Source: G963677445 sp963677445
Lineage (GTDB): Bacteria; Bacteroidota; Ignavibacteria; Ignavibacteriales; Melioribacteraceae
Reading direction: 5' to 3'
Assembly (NCBI GenBank): GCA_963677445.2
Contig: CAXXGF010000038.1
Coordinates: 62,001 to 126,000 of the forward strand
Length of the DNA stretch: 64,000 nt
Shown piece by piece: positions 35,365-42,883 of the stretch. The notes below the pieces were generated by a model. It saw only the letters and a list, made by a program, of their open reading frames with translations, made no database searches and was not told where the DNA came from. The position numbers were made by a program, and so were the translations under genes. Each line of letters opens with the position of its first letter. Within the stretch, counting starts at the first letter, position 1.

Positions 35365-37497
35365 TTATTCGGCCGATAAATTTTCTGTGGCGTTTAGTAT
35401 AAAATCATAATCGAATTTTGTAATACAATATTTAATTTTTTTTGCCAATTCCGGATTTTTTTCCTCTATCTGTCCGGCAATCTTCGTTAGATTCTCTCTG
35501 TCACCCAGGAGAGCGGCATTGTATAAAGATTTTATCATCACCTTATCAAATCCCGCGAAATCTGATTCGGTGAGAGATTCCATAAATCGATCTGCTTTTT
35601 TACCCGTTGGTATAATTTTTTCATAGACAGGACTGAGTGAACAAATATCAGCGATTTTCTGCAGTAAAACATTTTCATCAACCGGTTTATACAATACAGC
35701 CGAACAACCTGTTTCAAACAATTCTTCCGTTTTCTGCTGAAATGTGCTCGCTGTAAGGATGATAACCTTCGCCTTCCGGTCATTCTCAATGATTTTTTTC
35801 GTGGCCTCAATTCCATTCATCTCCGGCATCCTGATATCCATCAGAACCAGATCATGTCTTTCTTTCATCCATGATTCAACTGCCTCGGCGCCGTTGGTCA
35901 CAATGGTAACAGAAAAACCCATCGGGGTTAATAACCGGTAAAGATACTTCCTGAAACTTTCAACATCGTCCGCTACAAGAACAGCAGGCATTTCCGAATA
36001 TGCTCCAAATCCGGTTATTCTGAATTTCTTCTCTCTATCGCCAAACTCCTCACTGTCGCAAAAAACTGAAGGCAGCATTACCTTAAATGTGGTCCCTTTC
36101 CCCAACTCGCTTGTTACATTTATTTTCCCTTCAAGCAATTCGATAAAATCCTTCGTAATTGATAATCCCAGTCCTACTCCTTCTGTTGGCTGCCTGCTGT
36201 TACCAGTCTGATGGAATGTATCAAATATCTTTGGCAATTCTTTTTCCGGTATGCCCGGCCCGGTATCTTCAACGGTAATGATTAATTCTCCCGATTGGTC
36301 ATTGATCAGTCTCGTTTCAATATTCAGCCTTATCTCTCCTTTCTCCGTAAACTTAATCGCGTTGTTTACCAGATTAATGATTATTTGTCTTATCTTTTTC
36401 TCATCCGAGTTTACACATTCAGACAGATTTTCACCCGCGGTAATAATAAATTCCAGCTTTTTTTTCATTATCTGAAACTGGAACATCGATTTAATCTCCT
36501 TAAGCAATGCATCGGGATTAAAAGGATTTTTTGCGATACTTACCCGCCCCGCCTCAATCTTTGAAATTGCCAGCACATCATTTATCAGTCCAAGCAAATG
36601 ATTTCCGCTGTTCAGAATAGTCTGCAGGTCATCAGAATTCTGACTGCCCGGTTTTTCCTTTCGGTACATTAACTGTGCATATCCGAGAATAGCATTCAGG
36701 GGAGTCCTTAATTCATGACTCATATTGGCAAGGAATATACTTTTTGTCCGGTTGGCTTCTTCCGCCTTTTGAGTAGCGAGTTCCAGCTCTTTGGTTCTTT
36801 GTATAACCTTATCTTCAAGTTCATTGGTCAACCTGATAAGCGCCTGTTCGGTTCTTTTCTTTTCTGTAATATCCGTTATAACAGCGAAAGCTCCATGAAG
36901 TTTGTTATCGCTAAAAATAAAATGAGGAGCAATGATGATATAAAGTGATTCACCTGTTTTCTTTACAAATTCCAGTTCAAAAGGGTCTTCCCGCATGCTT
37001 TTTAATATCTCAATGACTCGGGGGAGTTCTTCCGGTAAGATAAAACTGGTAATTTGCTCTCCCCATAATTCATCCTCTGTATATCCCAGTTTATTACATA
37101 TATAAGAATTTACCATCGTAACCCGGAATGTTTCATCTATCATGGCAAATCCCGCCTGCATTGTTTCAACTAATTCCTTATAACTCTCCTCCTGTTCCTT
37201 TAATTTCAGATTTGTGAAAGCGCTTATCAGAGTATAAAATAAAAGTATCCACATCACCGGAAGAAGAACTCCTATAAAATCTTCCGCCTGGTCATATCCT
37301 ACACCAAATTCATGAATTACACCGCTCCATTCCAGAAAAATAGTAAAAAAATAAAGTCCGTTAACCAGGATAAAAGCAAAAATAACTTTAAATACTCCAT
37401 CATCGAATATCACTTTTTTGCGATTTTTCAATAACAGTAATGCTGCTATAACCATCATCAGGCTTGAAATCAGAGTGGAAACAACGACCATATTCAT
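35365..37497 (-). CDS. Membrane hybrid histidine kinase (PAS-HisKA-HATPase-REC)
   Basis: A 710-residue kinase. Three membrane segments (about 5-22, 36-56, 74-95), a PAS domain (about 105-215), HisKA with His261 (ANMSHELRTPLNA), and HATPase with NLVNNAIKFTEKG, EDTGPGIPEKE and GVGLGLSITKD. A receiver domain follows (about 503-620, Asp554 in LVLMDIRMPEMNG, Lys at YKPVDE). The last ~90 residues are helical; they hold no obvious Hpt histidine motif. The ATG overlaps the stop of a small membrane-protein gene. It may feed phosphate to the neighbouring receiver-kinase. Confidence 0.94.
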   Translation of the reverse strand: MNMVVVSTLISSLMMVIAALLLLKNRKKVIFDDGVFKVIFAFILVNGLYFFTIFLEWSGVIHEFGVGYDQAEDFIGVLLPVMWILLFYTLISAFTNLKLKEQEESYKELVETMQAGFAMIDETFRVTMVNSYICNKLGYTEDELWGEQITSFILPEELPRVIEILKSMREDPFELEFVKKTGESLYIIIAPHFIFSDNKLHGAFAVITDITEKKRTEQALIRLTNELEDKVIQRTKELELATQKAEEANRTKSIFLANMSHELRTPLNAILGYAQLMYRKEKPGSQNSDDLQTILNSGNHLLGLINDVLAISKIEAGRVSIAKNPFNPDALLKEIKSMFQFQIMKKKLEFIITAGENLSECVNSDEKKIRQIIINLVNNAIKFTEKGEIRLNIETRLINDQSGELIITVEDTGPGIPEKELPKIFDTFHQTGNSRQPTEGVGLGLSITKDFIELLEGKINVTSELGKGTTFKVMLPSVFCDSEEFGDREKKFRITGFGAYSEMPAVLVADDVESFRKYLYRLLTPMGFSVTIVTNGAEAVESWMKERHDLVLMDIRMPEMNGIEATKKIIENDRKAKVIILTASTFQQKTEELFETGCSAVLYKPVDENVLLQKIADICSLSPVYEKIIPTGKKADRFMESLTESDFAGFDKVMIKSLYNAALLGDRENLTKIAGQIEEKNPELAKKIKYCITKFDYDFILNATENLSAE

Positions 37498-37763
37498 TTT
37501 TTTGCCCTCCGGGGGATTATTTTACCAATCCAAACCAGCATCATAATACTAAAGACAAGATAACTCGCATGTTCACAGGCATTAAAAAAATCGGGGTAGA
37601 TTATTCCCTCAACAACTGTTGATATCCATCCGAAAAAAATAATAAAATAGCTGCTTAATAATAATTTATAAAATGGGATTATTTTCAACTTTGTGTTATT
37701 GGAGATAATCGCTATAATTATACCGAGATTTATGATGAGCATCAGTATTTCATTTACCTGCAT
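37494..37763 (-). CDS. Small three-span membrane protein coupled to a hybrid kinase
   Basis: An 89-residue protein with three hydrophobic segments (about 5-20, 29-46, 66-84) and a basic C terminus (KIIPRRAKK). Its stop and the kinase start share ATGA. Size, spacing of spans and the GWISTVVEGIIYPDFF/VNGLYFFTIFLEWSG-type loops resemble the N-terminal membrane part of the kinase itself, so it may be a split or duplicated sensor subunit. No named family is recognised. Confidence 0.7.
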   Translation of the reverse strand: MQVNEILMLIINLGIIIAIISNNTKLKIIPFYKLLLSSYFIIFFGWISTVVEGIIYPDFFNACEHASYLVFSIMMLVWIGKIIPRRAKK

Positions 37764-37867
37764 TAATCTTGCTCCGTAATTACATTAATGTTTTTTATTT
37801 GCCGCCGACATCAGCATAAATATTAAAAATAAATCAATCGATCAACAGGGGCAATCCATTTTTTTTA

Positions 37868-38290
37868 TCACCTGTAATTATCGGATATTTTTATCGCATT
37901 GTTTATGATTTGAGCGATATTTTTGTCCTTGTCCGGCTTTTCGGCTTCTTCATAATCCATCCAGTATCTATCCCTGAATGATTCAGGCCAGGTATCATGT
38001 ATCTTTTTAACGATCATGGGAAAAACGATTACTTCACAAATCCCGCCCCATTTTTTATAGTTGTATGATCCGGCCGGATCAGTTAAAACTTCACCTTCAA
38101 TTCCCGCTTCTTCCCAGGCCTCTTTTTTTGCCGATTCCACCGGCCCCAATTCTTCTTCCACTATCCCCTTGGGCAATATCAGTCGTTTCTTTTTCCTGGA
38201 GGATATCAACAGAATTTTAACCTTGCCATTAATTATTTTTATAGGCACAACACCTGACTGGACATAATAATAATCCGGTTTATTTCTCAT
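37868..38290 (-). CDS. NUDIX hydrolase with a variant Nudix box
   Basis: A 140-residue NUDIX-fold protein. The box reads GIVEEELGPVESAKKEAWEE followed by AGI. The catalytic Glu57, Glu60 and Glu61 are present, but the position-7 Glu is Leu and the usual Arg before EU is Lys56. LPKG directly before the box and EAWEEAG are typical of the diphosphoinositol/dinucleotide-polyphosphate-like subgroup. It should split a nucleoside-diphosphate-X substrate, with Mg2+. It overlaps the thioesterase gene by ATGA. Confidence 0.85.
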   Translation of the reverse strand: MRNKPDYYYVQSGVVPIKIINGKVKILLISSRKKKRLILPKGIVEEELGPVESAKKEAWEEAGIEGEVLTDPAGSYNYKKWGGICEVIVFPMIVKKIHDTWPESFRDRYWMDYEEAEKPDKDKNIAQIINNAIKISDNYR

Positions 38291-38703
38291 TGCTGATCAC
38301 CCGGCCCGAAATACCATTCAAAATCTTTGTTCAGTCTGGCAATTTTATTTTCTTTCTGATTAAAAATTATTCCTTTTTGAAAAGCCCTGGCGGCAATTTT
38401 CCCGTTAACTTCAAACTCTGCCCTGAATTTCCAGATCATGTCTCTTTCATATTCCTCCATCCACATCCTTCCTGTCACTTTATCTTTCAGGCTGACCTGA
38501 AGCCTGTATTCAATATTGGTTTCTCTGAGAACAGGGAAAAGTCCGTTAGCGATAAGATTTTCAAGAGGAAGGTAATCATCAAGAATTTTAGTCCTTAAAT
38601 CCTCCAGCCAGCGGATATAAACAATATTATTTACATGTCCTCCGGCATCTATATCATAATTGAACACCCTGATGTTCAGGTTCGCTTCAATTCTTTCTTT
38701 CAT
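38287..38703 (-). CDS. Acyl-CoA thioesterase, 4HBT hotdog family
   Basis: About 138 residues when started at the ATG at 38703. The frame extends upstream to 38775, but the extra residues are not domain-like. The hotdog signature NYDIDAGGHVNNIVYIRWLE DLR is near the N terminus, with the Asp/His-Asn positions of the 4-hydroxybenzoyl-CoA thioesterase/FadM type, then TGRMWMEEYERDMIWKFRAE and AARAFQKGIIF. Members hydrolyse acyl-CoA thioesters in the cytoplasm. It is coupled to the NUDIX gene and divergent from the YpdA-like gene. Confidence 0.82.
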   Translation of the reverse strand: MKERIEANLNIRVFNYDIDAGGHVNNIVYIRWLEDLRTKILDDYLPLENLIANGLFPVLRETNIEYRLQVSLKDKVTGRMWMEEYERDMIWKFRAEFEVNGKIAARAFQKGIIFNQKENKIARLNKDFEWYFGPGDQQ

Positions 38704-38789
38704 TTTACCATTATATTTGTAAATTAAAGTTTCGATTATAACGCAAAAATAGTTATTACTGAAAATAAAAAACAAGAAACCTGGAAACT

Positions 38790-39761
38790 ATGGAAGAATT
38801 TGACATTCTGATCGCGGGAGCGGGCCCGATAGGACTCGCGTGCGCGTTAAAAGCTGAAGAAGAAGGTTTTAATTACGCTCTTTTTGAAAAAGGTTGTTTA
38901 ACAAACTCAATATATAATTATCCCGTTAATATGCAGTTTTTTTCAACCTCCGAAAAACTGGAGATTGGATCGGTACCCTTTATTTCACATGGCAGTAAGC
39001 CGGTCAGGATGGAAGCCCTGGAATATTACAGAAGAATTGCCGGACAGCTTGACCGTAATGTAAGAACTTATGAACGGGTTATCGCGCTCGCTAAGGTTGG
39101 GGATGGTTTTCTGGTATCCACCTCAAAGGGGAATTACAAATCGAGATTTGTTATCGGCGCGACCGGATTTTATGATCGCCCGAATATGCTGAATATACCC
39201 GGGGAAGAATTGGAGAAAGTAAGCCATTATTATAAAGAACCCCATCCTTATGCTTTCAGGAAAACACTCGTTGCCGGCGGGGGAAACTCTGCTGTCGACG
39301 CGGCTCTCGAAATTTTCCGAAAAGGGGGTGATGTAACGATGGTAATGATAAATCCCTCAATTGAAGAAAATGTGAAGTACTGGGTGCGTCCCGATATATT
39401 AAACCGGATTGAAGAAGGGAGCATAACTGCATATTACAATTCCAGAATTGTGATGATAAGAGAGCATGATGTAACTGTTAAAACTCCGGATGGAATAATA
39501 CATATTGAGAATGATTTTGTTCTGGCATTGACTGGCTATTCTCCCGATTACACCTGGCTGCATAACGCCGGGGTGAAAATTGGAGATGATCCTTTCAAAA
39601 CCCCTGAGTTTGATAATGAGACACATGAAACTAATGTGCCGGGACTTTACCTTGCCGGAGTGGTTTGCGGAGGATTGAACACAGGAAAATATTTCATAGA
39701 AAATTCAAGAGAACACGCTGAAAAAATTATAAACGCTATAAAAGCAATGGATAATTGTTAA
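38790..39761 (+). CDS. ypdA: YpdA-like FAD/NADPH-dependent disulfide reductase (putative bacillithiol disulfide reductase)
   Basis: A 323-residue flavoprotein of the thioredoxin-reductase-like group. FAD Rossmann motif DILIAGAGPIGLACALKAEE at 5-24, NADPH motif TLVAGGGNSAVDAALEIF, ATGFYDRPNMLNIPGE, and the terminal FAD motif GLYLAGVVCGGLNTGKYFIE. There is no CxxC redox pair, in line with YpdA, which uses a single Cys. In Firmicutes YpdA reduces bacillithiol disulfide; whether this organism makes bacillithiol is not shown here. Its start is 87 bp from the divergent thioesterase start. Confidence 0.82.
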   Translation: MEEFDILIAGAGPIGLACALKAEEEGFNYALFEKGCLTNSIYNYPVNMQFFSTSEKLEIGSVPFISHGSKPVRMEALEYYRRIAGQLDRNVRTYERVIALAKVGDGFLVSTSKGNYKSRFVIGATGFYDRPNMLNIPGEELEKVSHYYKEPHPYAFRKTLVAGGGNSAVDAALEIFRKGGDVTMVMINPSIEENVKYWVRPDILNRIEEGSITAYYNSRIVMIREHDVTVKTPDGIIHIENDFVLALTGYSPDYTWLHNAGVKIGDDPFKTPEFDNETHETNVPGLYLAGVVCGGLNTGKYFIENSREHAEKIINAIKAMDNC

Positions 39762-40418
39762 TTGACAGTTGATAATTGATAATAAAAAAATGACTCGATT
39801 TTTCTATTGCTTCAATTATCCTATTTATTTTTGGTTCTATATGAATTATAGTGGGTAATTAAATTTGAGTCAGCAACAAACCAGGTTGATCATTGATGAA
39901 ATTTTCTTTGTTTCTAAAAACTCCGGTTCTTTTACCGGTTAATCTTCTTTTTTCTATAATTCTATATCATTTCTCGCTGATGTGATATGTTCGCTTGAAA
40001 CGCAAAATCGATATAATTACCCCTCATTCTTACCTGTGTGAATGATCTGTATTATTCATTTTTATTGTCCCGTTAGGAACAAAAAATTGGTAAAAATAGA
40101 ACATCCAATCGTATCTGTGTGCCGTCAGGTACACCATATTTATCCGCGGGAGTACAATATATATATTTATAACAGTCCGCGAATCAATAAGTTATCCAAA
40201 AATATTTCGGGATGCGCGTCAACATTACGACAATTTATTTTACGAATTGATTTCAATAAGTAGTTGTTTTTCTTATCAGGAGTCGGGAGTTCTGAATCTC
40301 CGGAATCCTGTTCTTAGCTTTATTGACGGCATTTTTTTCGCCGCTGGTTTCAGCTCCGTTATCCTGAGTCAGGTAAATTCAGCCACCGGCTTATAATCTG
40401 TTAACTATTTGCCATTCC
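39762..40418. other. Gene-free gap, AT-rich, no recognised element
   Basis: A 657-bp gap between ypdA and the convergent kinase gene. It begins with a short AT-rich direct repeat (TTGACAGTTGATAATTGATA). TGTGCCGTCAGGTACACC near 40119 can form a small hairpin. Open frames here are short and have poor composition. I see no gene. Confidence 0.4.
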
Positions 40419-40446
40419 GTAGAGACAAGGCATGCCTTGTCTCTAC
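40419..40446. terminator. Perfect 28-bp palindrome overlapping the kinase stop codon
   Basis: GTAGAGACAAGGCA is followed directly by its exact reverse complement TGCCTTGTCTCTAC. The kinase stop codon (TAG, minus strand, 40443-40445) lies inside it. There is no T run, so it may act as a transcript-end stabiliser or a repeat hairpin rather than a classical terminator. Confidence 0.55.
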
Positions 40447-42302
40447 ATTGCTACGATTGCCGATTTATCAAAAACAACCCTGAACCTTGTCCCTGTACCT
40501 TTTTTACTATCTACAGAAATTTCGGCATTATTAAGTTCACAATATTTTTTTACCAGCGCCAGGCCCAGCCCGTTACCTTCAAATTTTCTGGTATATCCTG
40601 TTTCCTCCTGCGAGAATACATCAAAGAGATACGGAATATACTCTTCGGAAATCCCGATACCTGTATCGCAAACATCAACAACAGGCCTTTGTTCTTCGTC
40701 AAGAGAGGTAATAATTTCAACCTGCCCCTCTTTTGTATATTTGATCGCGTTATCAACCAGGTTCGAAAAAATCTGGGTTATCGATTGCTCATCCGCCTGA
40801 ATACAAAAATCCAGATTCCGCGGATTACTGAAGAACAGCTTAAGTCCTTTGGAGGATGCCATTCCCCGGTATTCCCTGATTAGCCCCGGCAGAATGATAT
40901 TGTTAAGATCAAGCCTGGCCGGACTAATTTCAATTATTCCGGTATGTATTTCCGACATATTGAGAATCATATCAATCGTACGTATTATCCTCCTGCTGCC
41001 GCTGTCGATACTATCGAAACAATCGACAAACTCATCATCCAGTTTTTCCTTCACTTCATCCTTGAGAAGGTTTGTAAAGCTGAGTATAACATTTATCGGG
41101 GAACGGATTTCATGAGACATCTGCGCGAGAAATTCCGATTTGAAACGGTCTGATTGTTCCGCCTTTTCCTTCGCTTTTCTCAGCTCAATTTCCATCTTTT
41201 TACGCGTCGTAATATCTCTTAGTATAAGAAAAGATCCCTGGTATGCCCCATACTCATCATAGTCGGGAGTGGCGGTAATCAGCAGGTCTATATTTTTATC
41301 ATCAAAATTTGTAATGCTCAATTCATAGGTTAGTTTATTGCCCGGCGCCAAAGAATTCACCCTTCGCTGAAAAAACCATTGCTGCTCTTTCGAAAGGAAC
41401 CTGTCAATACTCCAGGTGGAAAGGCTTTTCCCGTCAATGCCAAAAATTTTATGAGCGGCGGGGTTTGTAAATCGAAATACTCCGTCACTATCGATTACCG
41501 CGATTCCTTCACCCTGGTTTTCAATCAGTTCACGATATCTTTTTTCACTGGCTCTTAAAGCCGCTTCGGCAGCGTCCCTTTCAATTCCCCTTTTCTGAAG
41601 CTGCTCCATCATATAATTAAATTCATCATATAACTGCCCTGTTTCATCATCCCCGTGTTTCTTTACCCTGTGTGAATAATCCCCCTGCTCTGTTACCTTT
41701 TTCGCTACTTTTGCCAGTTCGGTTACGGGCCCCGATATTTTTCTCTGCAGCATCCACGCTAGCAGATAAGAGATTATGATAAGCAGTATTCCCAGAAAAA
41801 CACTAAACTGAATATGACTTTTAATTTCACTATCGAGCTGCTCGGTTGAAGCCCTTATAACAAGCGAACCAAGATAATTATCCGGATAAGTAAGAGGATG
41901 AACAACAATAAGCCCGTTTTCATCAAAAAGATGACTTTCCCTCCGGAGATTATATTTTTTCAGAATTTCATTTTCAATGGGAACACGATCATATCCGGCA
42001 AAAATTTCACCCGCTTCATCGTAAACTCTCGCGTTAAGTATATTGGATGTAACCGAAAGTTTTTCGAGCGCTTCGCCCGCCGCGTCTATTCGCTGGAAAT
42101 ATAAACCTGCGCTGCAATACTGTCCTGTAATTCGGGCATTCAAAAGAGTATTATCAACAAGATTCTGTTTTGTAGTTGTTATTTTTTCCATTAAGGTGAT
42201 TATCATTAACAGACCGCCGACGATAAATACCACAGTGAGGATAATTATCATTAATTTATTCTGAATGGAAAAATCCCGGAACCTTTTAATCATTCTTTTC
42301 AC
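40443..42302 (-). CDS. Membrane histidine kinase with CHASE8-like sensor, HAMP and PAS
   Basis: A 619-residue kinase. Membrane segments at about 17-38 and 166-184 enclose a periplasmic domain (about 45-160) like CHASE8: NLVDNTLLNARITGQYCSAG, EALEKLSVTSNILNARVYDE AGEIFAGY and GSLVIRASTEQLDSEI. This is the sensor type of YfiN. HAMP (185-240), PAS (about 255-370), HisKA with His397 (LAQMSHEIRSPIN) and HATPase (IFSNLVDNAIKYTKEG, CDTGIGISEE, GNGLGLALVKKY) follow. It has no GGDEF and no receiver. Its ATG overlaps the stop of the YfiR-like gene, so the two proteins probably work as a sensor pair. Confidence 0.92.
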   Translation of the reverse strand: MKRMIKRFRDFSIQNKLMIIILTVVFIVGGLLMIITLMEKITTTKQNLVDNTLLNARITGQYCSAGLYFQRIDAAGEALEKLSVTSNILNARVYDEAGEIFAGYDRVPIENEILKKYNLRRESHLFDENGLIVVHPLTYPDNYLGSLVIRASTEQLDSEIKSHIQFSVFLGILLIIISYLLAWMLQRKISGPVTELAKVAKKVTEQGDYSHRVKKHGDDETGQLYDEFNYMMEQLQKRGIERDAAEAALRASEKRYRELIENQGEGIAVIDSDGVFRFTNPAAHKIFGIDGKSLSTWSIDRFLSKEQQWFFQRRVNSLAPGNKLTYELSITNFDDKNIDLLITATPDYDEYGAYQGSFLILRDITTRKKMEIELRKAKEKAEQSDRFKSEFLAQMSHEIRSPINVILSFTNLLKDEVKEKLDDEFVDCFDSIDSGSRRIIRTIDMILNMSEIHTGIIEISPARLDLNNIILPGLIREYRGMASSKGLKLFFSNPRNLDFCIQADEQSITQIFSNLVDNAIKYTKEGQVEIITSLDEEQRPVVDVCDTGIGISEEYIPYLFDVFSQEETGYTRKFEGNGLGLALVKKYCELNNAEISVDSKKGTGTRFRVVFDKSAIVAM

Positions 42303-42883
42303 CTGCTTTCCACAATCTGCGCCAGTTGAAGCAGCAGATAATGCATTTTAATTCCCGACTCCCTGACAGCTTTTTCATTTATCTCAAACCGGATATTGTT
42401 TTCAACTCTGTAAAAATTAATATGCACCCCTTTTTCAGCATATCCTTTGCTGTCGGATAATGTAAGTATTGGTTTTCTTTTCGCAAATTCAACCAGGTTA
42501 TCCAGTTTGTCGGCAGAGATTTTCGGAATATACAATATATTGCATTTATTGACCTGTGATAAATTCGAGATCTTTATTATTTTTACTCTCATACCCTGGA
42601 TAAGTCTGTCAGAATAAAGCTTATCCAGAACCTGGTACATCGGACTTTCATCATAAACACCGATTATAAGATTCTCTTTTGTTTCATCTGAATTTTTCAG
42701 GTCGGGCCAGGTGACAAAATTTACAATTTTTTCAAACAGAACTCCTTTCAGAAGGTCTTCCTCCGGTTTCTGCGCTTTTAATTTGCTTACCGGGATAATA
42801 CATAACAGGAGCACAAATAAAAAGAATATTTTATCATTTACCCGCTGAAAATATTTATTAATATATATATTCGATGCCCACAT
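42299..42883 (-). CDS. YfiR-like periplasmic protein (DUF4154)
   Basis: A 194-residue protein with a signal peptide (hydrophobic about 19-31, SKLKAQ cleavage region) and a DUF4154/YfiR domain: LLKGVLFEKIVNFVTWPDL, NLIIGVYDESPMYQVLDKL, VKIIKISNLSQVNKCNILYI, PILTLSDSKGYAEKGVHINF and NNIRFEINEKAVRESGIKMH. YfiR of Pseudomonas holds the CHASE8 sensor of YfiN inactive. Here it is translationally coupled to a CHASE8-like histidine kinase (ATGA) and overlaps the end of a TonB-receptor gene by 26 bases. Confidence 0.88.
   Translation of the reverse strand: MWASNIYINKYFQRVNDKIFFLFVLLLCIIPVSKLKAQKPEEDLLKGVLFEKIVNFVTWPDLKNSDETKENLIIGVYDESPMYQVLDKLYSDRLIQGMRVKIIKISNLSQVNKCNILYIPKISADKLDNLVEFAKRKPILTLSDSKGYAEKGVHINFYRVENNIRFEINEKAVRESGIKMHYLLLQLAQIVESR

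Noticed and set aside
38790..39761. Second thioredoxin reductase
   Set aside because: There is no CxxC active-site pair; motif order and lengths fit YpdA-like proteins better.
40042..40263. 73-codon plus-strand frame in the ypdA-kinase gap
   Set aside because: There is no ribosome-binding site, the composition is unlike the neighbouring genes, and no motif is present.
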